Assembly: GCA_000752215.1 (NCBI GenBank)
Contig: CCFG01000010.1
Coordinates: forward strand, 23,075-87,074
Length of the DNA stretch: 64,000 nt
Direction of reading: 5' to 3'
DNA from: a bacterium MS4
Lineage (GTDB): Bacteria > Bacillota > Clostridia > Oscillospirales > Acutalibacteraceae
Within the stretch, counting starts at the first letter, position 1. Each line of letters opens with the position of its first letter. Below the pieces are notes generated by a model. That model was not told the DNA's origin and made no database searches. It worked only from the letters and a program-made list of their open reading frames with translations. The translations under genes and the position numbers were made by a program. Of the stretch, positions 49,990 to 58,259 are shown one piece after another.

Positions 49990-50466
49990 ATGAGCGAAAT
50001 CGTTTTGACAAGAATCGATGACAGACTGGTTCACGGACAGGTAATGACATCATGGCTGAATTACACCAGCGCGAACAAAATTATGATCGTTGACGACGGC
50101 GTCGCAAAGGATATGTTTATGAAAAGCGTGCTGGCTACCGTGCTGCCCGCCAACATATCCCTCGAAATCTATAACATTGCAGATGCGAGCGAAAGAATCA
50201 AAAAAGGGTTTTCACCGAAGGATAAGGTCATTATCCTGGCCAAATTACCTGCCACCATCTGGCGGATGATGGAAAACGGCGTGACTCTTGACAAAGTCAA
50301 TGTCGGCGGAATGGGCGTAAGCGGAACCAGAAAGAAATTCTATAAGAATATCGCGGTTTCGGAGGAAGAAAAAGAAATCTTCAAAAAAATCATAGCGACC
50401 GGATGTACTGTAACGATCCAGATCATTGCCGAAGACAAGGCAACGGATATATCAAAATTGCTGTAG
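49990..50466 (+). CDS. PTS system, mannose/fructose/sorbose family IIB
   Basis: 158 aa. The phospho-His lies in LTRIDDRLVHGQVMTSWLNY, the family signature. It receives phosphate from IIA and phosphorylates the sugar during transport. The ATG at 49990 follows GAAGGAG at about 11 bases; an in-frame GTG at 49978 abuts that site. It lies 18 bp after IIA. Confidence 0.94.
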   Translation: MSEIVLTRIDDRLVHGQVMTSWLNYTSANKIMIVDDGVAKDMFMKSVLATVLPANISLEIYNIADASERIKKGFSPKDKVIILAKLPATIWRMMENGVTLDKVNVGGMGVSGTRKKFYKNIAVSEEEKEIFKKIIATGCTVTIQIIAEDKATDISKLL

Positions 50467-50505
50467 GTACAGCATTTATATATTAAAAAAGGGGAGGAAA
50501 AAACA

Positions 50506-51285
50506 GTGCATATTACTTTATTGCAAGCGTTTCTGATCGGCGTGGTTTATTACCTTGGCACCGTCGGTACACCGTGGCTGACTCTGTTGGGAAGTATCAG
50601 CTTCATGTACAAACCGCTGGTGGCAGGTACCATTGTCGGGTTCATTATGGGGGATCCGGTACAGGGATGTATCATCGGCGCCGCCATCAATCTGCCGTAT
50701 ATTGCGTTTATTTCGGCAGGCGGAACCGTCCCGGTGGACCCGGGCCTTGCAGGAAGCCTTGGAACCGCTCTGGCGCTGGCCGCGAATGTGCAGCCGGCCG
50801 TTGCCACAACGGTCGCGATTCCGCTGGGCCTTCTGGGAACACTGATCTGGGTTCTCCATATGACGGTGGATGTGTTCTTTGTCCATATGGCGGATAAAGC
50901 CGCTGCGGAAAGCGATTTGAAAAAAATCTGTTTCCTACATATTGTTCCGCCGCAGATCTTTATGTTCCTCATCTGTGTGGTTCCGGTTGCGCTGGGCGCA
51001 TACTTCGGCGTCAGCTATATTTCCCCGATGATCAAGGCGCTGACGGGGACTCCGCTGCACGTACTCCAGGTAATCGGCCAGATCCTTCCGGCTATTGGAA
51101 TCGCGATGAATCTTCGTGCCATCAGCCGGCCCGGGACCCTGCTGTTCTTTATCCTTGGCTTCATTCTGAAGACGTACACCAGTCTGAATGTTATTACCAT
51201 CGCCATTATGGCCGGCATTGTCGCATATTTCTATACGAAACTGACGGAAGGAAACTCTTCTGCGGGCAACAGCCTTGCAGGATAA
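50506..51285 (+). CDS. PTS system, mannose/fructose/sorbose family IIC
   Basis: 259 aa integral membrane permease with about seven helices (LLQAFLIGVVYYLGTVG, IVGFIMGDPVQGCIIGAAINL, VATTVAIPLGLLGTLI, and others). The GDPVQG motif is typical of the family. With IID it forms the translocation pore. The start is GTG at 50506 after GGGGAGG. Substrate not predictable from sequence. Confidence 0.93.
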   Translation: MHITLLQAFLIGVVYYLGTVGTPWLTLLGSISFMYKPLVAGTIVGFIMGDPVQGCIIGAAINLPYIAFISAGGTVPVDPGLAGSLGTALALAANVQPAVATTVAIPLGLLGTLIWVLHMTVDVFFVHMADKAAAESDLKKICFLHIVPPQIFMFLICVVPVALGAYFGVSYISPMIKALTGTPLHVLQVIGQILPAIGIAMNLRAISRPGTLLFFILGFILKTYTSLNVITIAIMAGIVAYFYTKLTEGNSSAGNSLAG

Positions 51286-51305
51286 CGGAGAAGGGGTGAA
51301 ATAGA

Positions 51306-52148
51306 ATGGCAGAAACGAACAACAATGCCGTAAAGGCAAAAAAATTATCGAAAAAGGACGTAGTAAAGGCATTCTGGAGATGGACCTTTTTCTCCCATGC
51401 CAACTATAACTACGAACGTCTGGAGGCAACCGGACTGGTCTATTCGATGTCTCCCATCATTAAAAAACTGTACGGAGACAATCCCGAAGAGTACAAAGCG
51501 GCGATCCTTCGCCATATGCAGTTTTACAACACGGAACCGCATTTCGGCGGGGTCATCAACGGAATCGTCATCGCCATGGAGGAAGAAAGGGCGAACGGCG
51601 CGGACATCAGCGATGAAGCGATCAACGGTGTCAAAACCGGCCTGATGGGTCCCTTCGCGGGAATCGGCGACACACTGTGGCAGGGCACGCTCACGCCGAT
51701 CCTGCTTGCGTTCGGTATCAGCCTGGGAGCGCAGGGGAACCTGATGGGCCCGGTGCTCTACGGCCTTCTGATGTTCGGCATCATGCTGCCGATTGCCTAC
51801 ATTGTTTGGATGAAAGGATATCAGCTCGGCAAAGAAGGATTGGAGTCCCTGCTGGGCGGAAATCAGCTGAAAATGATTATCACGGGCGCTTCGGCAATGG
51901 GGGCGATCGTCCTGGGTGCATTGGCCTCCTCGTTTGTGGCGGTCTCTTCTCCGCTGATCATCCAGATCGGCGCGGTGAAGCTGTCCCTGCAGGCCGATGT
52001 TTTTGATAAGCTGTTCAAGGGCATCATTCCGCTGCTTATTACCCTGGGCACCTTGTTCCTGCTGAAAAACAGACGGATGAAGTCTACGACCGTCCTGTTT
52101 ATCCTGATTGCATTGGGCGCTGTCTGCGGCCTGTTGGGAATATTCTGA
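51306..52148 (+). CDS. PTS system, mannose/fructose/sorbose family IID
   Basis: 280 aa. Cytoplasmic N-terminal half with FWRWTFFSHANYNYERLEATG and FYNTEPHFGGVINGIVIAMEEE, the conserved GLMGPFAGIGDTLWQGT, then C-terminal membrane helices. Partner of IIC. A ribosome site GGAGAAGGGG precedes the ATG. A hairpin (52155-52194) follows and may shape the transcript between transporter and enzyme genes. Confidence 0.94.
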   Translation: MAETNNNAVKAKKLSKKDVVKAFWRWTFFSHANYNYERLEATGLVYSMSPIIKKLYGDNPEEYKAAILRHMQFYNTEPHFGGVINGIVIAMEEERANGADISDEAINGVKTGLMGPFAGIGDTLWQGTLTPILLAFGISLGAQGNLMGPVLYGLLMFGIMLPIAYIVWMKGYQLGKEGLESLLGGNQLKMIITGASAMGAIVLGALASSFVAVSSPLIIQIGAVKLSLQADVFDKLFKGIIPLLITLGTLFLLKNRRMKSTTVLFILIALGAVCGLLGIF

Positions 52149-52154
52149 TAGTAT

Positions 52155-52194
52155 GCCGGCCGCCTGCGGAAACTCTGCCGGGCGGCCGGTATTA
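52155..52194 (+). terminator. Intra-operon hairpin after IID
   Basis: GCCGGCCGCC pairs with GGGCGGCCGGT around a loop with some inner pairing; no T-run follows. It may stabilise the upstream mRNA or be a weak terminator. The gap 52195-52359 shows no separate promoter that I trust. Confidence 0.45.
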
Positions 52195-52359
52195 TCTGGT
52201 CAAGCGTGTGGCTTATGTGAAAAAATGGGACTCTTTTGTGTCCTTCTGCACGAACTGTTCCATCTGAATTATGGGAAATCGCCGGTTATGGAAATATGAC
52301 CGATATTACACAGACAACAAACATTTTAGTAAATGTTATATAAATTGGAGGTTGAAGAA

Positions 52360-53406
52360 ATGGATGGTACGATGAAAACGGCTGTTTTCACAGGCCCGAA
52401 AAAAGTAGAGCTTCGGCAATGCCCGATTCCGCAGGTGGGAAAGGAAGATGTGCTGGTAAAAATTGACGCCTGTGCGATTTGTACATGGGAGCAGAGAGTT
52501 TATACCGGCGTAAAAAAAGTGGAATTCCCCTTTATCGGCGGACATGAAATGGTGGGCCGGATTGTTGAAATGGGGTCCAGGGTGGACAAACGTCAGTGGA
52601 AAGTAGGGGAAAGGGTAGCGGTGGGCGTCATGCTTGCCTGCCAGAACTGCTACTTCTGCAAAACGGGAAATACGCAGAGCTGCGAATACTTTGACCACAG
52701 CAAGCATCTGGAGGGCCTTCCCGAAAAAGGGATGGGAGGATTCAGCGAATATTTACTGGTCCCTTCTGAAAACCTTTTTAAATATGACAAGATTTCAGCC
52801 GAAGAAGCGACTATCACGGAGCCTCTTTCGTGTGTCCTGCACAGCGTGGAGACCGCCAACGTCCAGTTCGGGGACACGGTGCTTGTCATCGGCTGCGGCA
52901 TTATGGGGCTGCTCCATGTGCTGCTGTCCGTCAGAAAAGGAGCGGTTGTTGTCGCGTCCGACGTAAACGGGGAGCGGCTGAAGCTCGCGAAGGAGCTGGG
53001 CGCGGCCTATACGGTGAACCCGTCCGAAGAAAATCTGCGGGACAGGGTGAAAGAAATTTCCGGGGGAATCGGGGCGCAGGTTGTATTTGATACGACGCCG
53101 ATCGCCGCTGTCGCGGAAGACGCGATCAAATGCGCCGGGCAGATGGGAAAAGTCGTCCTGTACAGCTCATTCTATCCGGACACCCCGGTCAAATTCAGCC
53201 CGGACTGGCTTCACAAGGGGGCTGTGCAGATTCTCGGCACAGCCAATTCCAATGAACGCGATTTTGTCAGGGCGACCCGCATGCTTTCGGAAGGCGTTGT
53301 AAATGTAAAGCCCTTTGTCAGCGAGGTTTACGAGTTTGAAGATATTCAGAGCGCGCTTGAGTCCGCGATCAAGGGAGACAAATTCAGAGTCGTTTTAAAA
53401 ATGTGA
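52360..53406 (+). CDS. Zinc-dependent medium-chain dehydrogenase
   Basis: 348 aa of the sorbitol/threonine dehydrogenase type. Catalytic zinc ligands in DACAICTWEQRVYTG and GGHEMVG; the structural zinc motif C-x2-C-x2-C-x7-C is in LACQNCYFCKTGNTQSC; the NAD Rossmann loop is VIGCGIMGLLHVLLSV with ASDVNGERLKL. Expected to oxidise a polyol or polyol phosphate to a ketose. The ATG at 52360 is eight bases after GGAGG. Its position between the PTS and aldolase genes argues for a catabolic step on the imported sugar alcohol; this is inference. Confidence 0.9.
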   Translation: MDGTMKTAVFTGPKKVELRQCPIPQVGKEDVLVKIDACAICTWEQRVYTGVKKVEFPFIGGHEMVGRIVEMGSRVDKRQWKVGERVAVGVMLACQNCYFCKTGNTQSCEYFDHSKHLEGLPEKGMGGFSEYLLVPSENLFKYDKISAEEATITEPLSCVLHSVETANVQFGDTVLVIGCGIMGLLHVLLSVRKGAVVVASDVNGERLKLAKELGAAYTVNPSEENLRDRVKEISGGIGAQVVFDTTPIAAVAEDAIKCAGQMGKVVLYSSFYPDTPVKFSPDWLHKGAVQILGTANSNERDFVRATRMLSEGVVNVKPFVSEVYEFEDIQSALESAIKGDKFRVVLKM

Positions 53407-53512
53407 GGGAGCCGGCCTGAAATTTATATTCGACATACTGAATAAATTGTCTGTGAATACATACGGCAGAAGAATTTGATTCTCGACTAAAAACAGAATG
53501 GAGATGCAGAAG

Positions 53513-54391
53513 ATGTTAGTTACACTCAATGAAATCCTGCGGGACGCAAAAGAAAAGAAATATGCCGTCGGGGCCTTCAATGTTCCGAATCTGGAAGCGG
53601 TCATGGCGGTGGTGAGCGCGGCCGAGGAACTGAATGTGCCCGTTATTTTAGCGCACGCCGAGCTGCACGACTCGTACATACCAATGGATGTCATCGGTCC
53701 CATTATGCTGGATTTTGCAAAAAAGGCAAAGGTTCCCGTTTGTGTCCATTTTGATCACGGCGTTTCCTTTGACAAATGCATACAGGCAATTCGTTTGGGC
53801 TTTACCTCCATCATGTATGACGCCTCGGGCAAAACCTATGAAGAAAATCTGGCGGAGACGACGGAGATTGTCCGGATCGCCCATTCCGTGGGAGTTTCGG
53901 TGGAAGCGGAGCTGGGCCATATTTTTACCTCCGCGATCGGCGGCGGCGAAGGCCGCGGCGCGGTGGATTCCTCCAGCTACGCCAGTCTGGACGACTGCTA
54001 TACCAATCCGGACCTTGCGAAGGAATTTGCGGAAAAAACCGGCGTGGACGCGCTGGCCATTGCCTTTGGGACGACGCACGGCGTTTACCTTACCAAGCCG
54101 GTATTGGATTTCAACCGCATTACGGCAGTAAAGGACAAGATTGATATGCCCTTTGTCATGCATGGCGGCTCCGGGGTATCGGATGAAGGCTACCGTGAAG
54201 CCATCAGCCGCGGCATTGCCAAAATCAATTATTACACCTATATGTCCCTGGCGGGAGGGGATGCCGTCGCCGCTCATGTAAGAGGCAAAAAAGAGGACGA
54301 AAAGGTGTTTTTCCATGACGTTGTCCTCGCGGGAATGGAAGGAATGAAAGAGGACGCCAAAAGAGCGATGAAAGTATTTAACAACAAATAG
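53513..54391 (+). CDS. Class II fructose-bisphosphate/tagatose-type aldolase
   Basis: 292 aa metal-dependent aldolase. Zinc-binding His in CVHFDHGVSFDKC, later metal/phosphate sites in EAELGHIF, FGTTHGVYLTKPVLDF and MHGGSGVSDEGYREA, and GIAKINYYTYM near the end. Cleaves a ketose phosphate into DHAP plus an aldehyde. It resembles the KbaY/GatY/FbaA group; which substrate it uses cannot be told. The ATG at 53513 follows GGAG by nine bases; in-frame ATGs upstream lie inside that ribosome site. Confidence 0.9.
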   Translation: MLVTLNEILRDAKEKKYAVGAFNVPNLEAVMAVVSAAEELNVPVILAHAELHDSYIPMDVIGPIMLDFAKKAKVPVCVHFDHGVSFDKCIQAIRLGFTSIMYDASGKTYEENLAETTEIVRIAHSVGVSVEAELGHIFTSAIGGGEGRGAVDSSSYASLDDCYTNPDLAKEFAEKTGVDALAIAFGTTHGVYLTKPVLDFNRITAVKDKIDMPFVMHGGSGVSDEGYREAISRGIAKINYYTYMSLAGGDAVAAHVRGKKEDEKVFFHDVVLAGMEGMKEDAKRAMKVFNNK

Positions 54392-54449
54392 ATCCGAATA
54401 ACGGTCCACCATAAAATTCAAAAAATAACAGAAAAGCGAGAACAATCTT

Positions 54450-54713
54450 ATGGTTAATCAGAAAATTGTTATCAGAATCAAATTCGGACTTCACGCCAGA
54501 CCGGCTGGCGTCCTGGCAAAAATCGCGCAGCAGTTTGCGTCGGATGTAAAAGTGGTCATTGGCGAAAAAGAGTATAATGCCAAATCCATCATGGGGCTGC
54601 TTGCCGCCGGTATCCAGAACGGTACGGAGATTCAGATCAGATGTACCGGTGAGGATGAAATCAAAGCGCTGCATGCGATCATCCCGGCAATCGAATCCGG
54701 ACTGGGAGAATAA
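54450..54713 (+). CDS. HPr-like phosphocarrier, operon-specific
   Basis: 87 aa. The active His is in KFGLHARPAGVL at position 15 and the regulatory Ser region AKSIMGLLAAG is kept, so both phosphorylation sites of HPr are present. It carries phosphate from Enzyme I to IIA. A second HPr for general use presumably exists elsewhere; one encoded in a sugar operon is less usual. Its ribosome site is weak (GCGAG). Confidence 0.92.
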   Translation: MVNQKIVIRIKFGLHARPAGVLAKIAQQFASDVKVVIGEKEYNAKSIMGLLAAGIQNGTEIQIRCTGEDEIKALHAIIPAIESGLGE

Positions 54714-54827
54714 CGCCTGATCCACCGGCTTTTATCATCCGGTGGATCAGATTTCTTTTCGGGGATGAATTTTGATGAAGCAATTACCCCTGCCTGCTTC
54801 ATCAGGCTTTTAAAGGAGGAAACGACG

Positions 54828-56462
54828 TTGGTAACTTTGAATGGAAAAGGCGTTTTTGGCGCGATCGCAATAGGAACAATCCGCTACTTTACATTCCATC
54901 AGGAACAGATCGAAAAATACAAGGTAGAAGACATCGAAAAGGAAATCGGGCGCTTTCATGCGGCCGTACGGCAGGAAACAGCGGAACTGGAAACGCTGTT
55001 TAAGAAAGCCGTAGAGGAGGTAGGGGAAAAAGACGCCAGGATTTTTCAGATTCATCAGATGATGCTGGAGGATGAAGATTTCTTCCGGTCGGTTGAAGAA
55101 ATCATTCGGACGGAGAAAATCAACGCCGAGTATGCCGTTCATCAGGCCGCTTCCGCCGCGGAGCAGGTGCTTGCCGGCTCGCAGGACGAATACCTCAGGT
55201 CGCGCGCCTCGGATATCCGGGAGGTGTTTTCCGGCCTTGTGAAAATCCTTTCGGGTGCGGCGGCGCAGGAAATTCAGTCTGATCAGCCGGTAATTCTCGC
55301 CGCGGACGACCTTACTCCGGGTGAGACAATAAAACTGGATAAATCCAAAATCCTTGCTTTCATCACGGCGAAGGGGTCGTCGAATTCACACACGGCCATT
55401 CTGGCCAGAAGTATGGGGATCCCCGCCGTCGTAGCCGTGGGCGAGTCCCTGAATCCGGACTGCGGCGGACGGCAGGCCGTTGTCGACGGGGCCTCCGGAA
55501 CCATTTATCTGGACCCTGATGCAGAGACTCTCCGTGTTTACGGAAAGGCAAAAGCGGAACAGCTGGAAACCGCGTCGGAGCTTCAGCAATTAAAAGGGAA
55601 AGAAAATATTACAAAGGACGGAAGGAAAATCAAAATATACGCGAATGTGGGCAGCCTGTCCGACGTGGAAACGGCGCTGGAAAATGACGCGGGCGGAATC
55701 GGCCTGTTCCGCAGCGAGTTTATCTATCTTGGACGCAGCGACTTTCCTGCGGAGGAGGAGCAATTCCAGATTTATAAAACTGCCGTTGAGAAGATGGAGG
55801 GAAAAGAAGTCATCATACGGACGCTGGATATTGGCGCCGACAAACAGGTGGATTATTTTCAGATGCCCAGGGAAGAAAATCCGGCCATGGGCTGCCGGGC
55901 CATCCGTATCTGCCTGACCAGACCGGAAATTTTCCGCACGCAGCTGCGCGCGCTGTACCGCGCTTCAGTTTACGGAAATCTTGCAATCATGTTTCCCATG
56001 ATCACTTCGGTGGAAGAGGTCCGCGATTGCAAGAAAATTGTGCAGGAAGTGCAAAATGATCTTCTGGCGGAGTGGCTGGCCTTTCGTCCGGATGTAAAAA
56101 TGGGAATTATGGTGGAGACGCCCGCAGCGGCGCTTGTCAGTGACGAACTGGCTGCCGAGGTGGATTTTTTCAGTATCGGGACCAACGATCTTACCCAGTA
56201 TACTTTGGCGGTGGACCGCCAGAATCCAAATTTGGAGCGGTTCTATCATCCGCATCACAGCGCTGTACTGAAATTGATTCAGATGACGGCGGAAAGCGCA
56301 CACAGGCATGGGATTCAGGTCGGTATCTGTGGGGAGCTTGGCGCGGACCCGGAGCTGACACAGACTTTTCTGGACTTTGGAATCGATAAACTGTCCGTTT
56401 CCGTCTCACGGATTCTGCCTTTGAGAAAAACGGTAAGGGCAATCGACAGAGAATGCCTGTAA
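54828..56462 (+). CDS. PTS Enzyme I, operon-specific
   Basis: 544 aa, complete. Phosphorylates HPr using PEP. The phospho-His lies in GSSNSHTAILARSMGIPAVVAVG; PEP-binding segments are GIGLFRSEFIYLGR, EENPAMGCRAIR, SIGTNDLTQYTLAVDR and the catalytic Cys in IQVGICGELGADPELT. It is slightly shorter than general Enzyme I (about 570 aa). The start is TTG at 54828, eight bases after AAAGGAGG. Together with HPr it gives this operon its own phosphoryl supply. Confidence 0.94.
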   Translation: MVTLNGKGVFGAIAIGTIRYFTFHQEQIEKYKVEDIEKEIGRFHAAVRQETAELETLFKKAVEEVGEKDARIFQIHQMMLEDEDFFRSVEEIIRTEKINAEYAVHQAASAAEQVLAGSQDEYLRSRASDIREVFSGLVKILSGAAAQEIQSDQPVILAADDLTPGETIKLDKSKILAFITAKGSSNSHTAILARSMGIPAVVAVGESLNPDCGGRQAVVDGASGTIYLDPDAETLRVYGKAKAEQLETASELQQLKGKENITKDGRKIKIYANVGSLSDVETALENDAGGIGLFRSEFIYLGRSDFPAEEEQFQIYKTAVEKMEGKEVIIRTLDIGADKQVDYFQMPREENPAMGCRAIRICLTRPEIFRTQLRALYRASVYGNLAIMFPMITSVEEVRDCKKIVQEVQNDLLAEWLAFRPDVKMGIMVETPAAALVSDELAAEVDFFSIGTNDLTQYTLAVDRQNPNLERFYHPHHSAVLKLIQMTAESAHRHGIQVGICGELGADPELTQTFLDFGIDKLSVSVSRILPLRKTVRAIDRECL

Positions 56463-56499
56463 TAATCATATATTATATTGAAACGGAGGAAAGAAACGA

Positions 56500-57177
56500 A
56501 TGCTTTTATTGTTGGATACGGCCGATCTGAAGGAAATAAAAAGATTATGCGACCTGTTTCCTATTGACGGGGTTACTACCAACCCCACCATCCTGAACAG
56601 GGAAAAACAAAGTCCCATGGGACATCTGAAGAAAATCAGAGAAATTTTGCCTTCAGACGCACAGCTTCATGTGCAGCTCCTGTCCGAAAGCGCGGAGAAG
56701 ATGGTCATAGAAGCACATCATATTGTAAACACAATTGGCGGAAATATCTATGTAAAAATCCCTGTAACCGCGCAGGGCATCAAAGCCATAAAGGCCCTTT
56801 CAAAGGAAGGGGTGTCTGTTACCGCGACAGTCGTCCATGCGCCGATGCAGGCGTTTTTTGCAGCGAAAGCCGGAGCAAGCTATGTGGCCCCCTATGTAAA
56901 CCGGATCGATAACATGGGAGTGGATGGCGTGCAGGCGGTAAAAGAGATTCAAACCATTTTTGCCGAACAAAAAATGGACTGCGGGGTTCTGGCCGCCAGC
57001 TTTAAAAATTCCCGCCAGATTACGGAGCTGTGCGCGGCCGGGGTATCGGCGGTGACGGCGGCTCCCGACGTGATGGAGATACTGATCCGGCATCCTGCCA
57101 CCGATAAGGCGGACGCTGATTTCCGGAGGGATTTCTGTCAATTGGCAGGAACCGGGAAAACGATGCTTGATTTTTAA
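56500..57177 (+). CDS. Fructose-6-phosphate aldolase/transaldolase family protein
   Basis: 225 aa TIM barrel of the FSA/short transaldolase group. LLDTADLKEIKRLCDLFPIDGVTTNPTIL at the N-terminus, Schiff-base Lys in GNIYVKIPVT, VSVTATVVHAPMQAFFAAKAGASYVAPYVNRID, and AASFKNSRQITELCAAG. The family either cleaves fructose-6-phosphate to dihydroxyacetone and glyceraldehyde-3-phosphate or transfers a dihydroxyacetone unit. Last gene of the PTS operon; a strong palindromic terminator follows. Confidence 0.92.
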   Translation: MLLLLDTADLKEIKRLCDLFPIDGVTTNPTILNREKQSPMGHLKKIREILPSDAQLHVQLLSESAEKMVIEAHHIVNTIGGNIYVKIPVTAQGIKAIKALSKEGVSVTATVVHAPMQAFFAAKAGASYVAPYVNRIDNMGVDGVQAVKEIQTIFAEQKMDCGVLAASFKNSRQITELCAAGVSAVTAAPDVMEILIRHPATDKADADFRRDFCQLAGTGKTMLDF

Positions 57178-57270
57178 GACCGGTGTCCGCTGCTATGCAT
57201 CGGGGATTGCCGGTCTTGACTTCTTGTCCTTCTCTCACACTCAAAAATCTTTGTCAGTCAGGCGGAAACC

Positions 57271-57316
57271 AGAAGAGGAAGGGCCGGGATGTTAACATCC
57301 CGGCCCTTCCTCTTCT
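57271..57316. terminator. Bidirectional terminator between the PTS operon and sigK
   Basis: A perfect 46-bp palindrome: AGAAGAGGAAGGGCCGGGAT then GTT, and its exact complement. Its centre is GTTAAC. Both converging genes end here. Confidence 0.85.
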
Positions 57317-57413
57317 TATTTTGTAAGGAGAATCTTTACAGTGCGCAAGAGAAACGGAGCATGATTGCCCGGCGGTATCATAAATAAGAAGCTGTTATGT
57401 AGTCTCATCCAGA

Positions 57414-58100
57414 CTATTTTGTAAAGCGCTTATACAGAGCGCCAAGCGACTTCTTTTCAATGCGGGATACATACGAGCGGGAGATGCCCAGCTTCTGAGC
57501 CACTTCCCGCTGTGTCAGCGGACTGCGGCCGGTCAGACCGTACCGCAGCTCAATAATGGTCTGCTCCCGGGGGGACAGGACCTCGCGGATATACCGTTTG
57601 AGCTGCTCCGATTTGATTTTACAGTCAAGGTTGTCAATGATGTTGTCTTCCGTAGCCATCACATCCATCAGTGTCAGTGCGTTTCCGTCCTTGTCGGTGT
57701 CGATCGGCTCGTTGATGGAGATATCCTGCGCGGTTTTTTTGGAAGAGCGGAAGAACATCAGCACTTCATTTTCAATGCACCGGGCCGCGTAGCTGGAAAG
57801 GCGGATTCCCTTGCTGCTGTCAAACGTGTTTACCGCTTTAATCAAACCGATGGTTCCGATGGAAATCAGGTCGTCCTGATCGTTTGAGTTGGCGTAGTAT
57901 TTCTTGATGATATGGGCGACCAGGCGGAGGTTGTGTTCGATCAGTTCATTTTTAGCCTTCATGTCCCCATTTTTCAGCCGCTCCAGACAGTCCCGCTCTT
58001 CCTGTGCCGTAAGCGGTCTGGGAAAGGAACCCGAGCCTGTGACGTGAAGAATAAAAAACAGCAGTCCGGAGAGCGCAAATCCAAGTACGGCACCAAGCAT
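57414..58100 (-). CDS. sigK: Sigma-K, late mother-cell sporulation sigma factor (pro-form)
   Basis: 228 aa. Hydrophobic N-terminal pro-sequence LGAVLGFALSGLLFFILHV followed by FPRPLTAQEE, as in B. subtilis pro-sigma-K; region 2 ELIEHNLRLVAHIIKKY, DDLISIGTIGLIKAVNTF and YAARCIENEVLMF; region 4 LSPREQTIIELRYGLTG and LGISRSYVSRIEKKSLG. It directs late mother-cell genes in spore coat and cortex formation. The ORF is uninterrupted, so no skin-type element splits it here. The ATG has AAAGGAG seven bases upstream. A CATATAAT about 45 bases upstream of the start could be a -10 for a sporulation sigma factor. Confidence 0.95.
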   Translation of the reverse strand: MLGAVLGFALSGLLFFILHVTGSGSFPRPLTAQEERDCLERLKNGDMKAKNELIEHNLRLVAHIIKKYYANSNDQDDLISIGTIGLIKAVNTFDSSKGIRLSSYAARCIENEVLMFFRSSKKTAQDISINEPIDTDKDGNALTLMDVMATEDNIIDNLDCKIKSEQLKRYIREVLSPREQTIIELRYGLTGRSPLTQREVAQKLGISRSYVSRIEKKSLGALYKRFTK

Positions 58101-58259
58101 ATAACCACTCCTTTATATTGTCGTTTGCCATTATATGCCGCGGGGCGCCTGTCCGTTGCAAGTCCGGCAGGTTTTGCGGCCCTTTTATTTCCGTAAACAG
58201 TGTTGAAAAAGGCTGAATGATCGTGTAAAATGGGAACGATGAATAAAGGAGTGGAGTTT

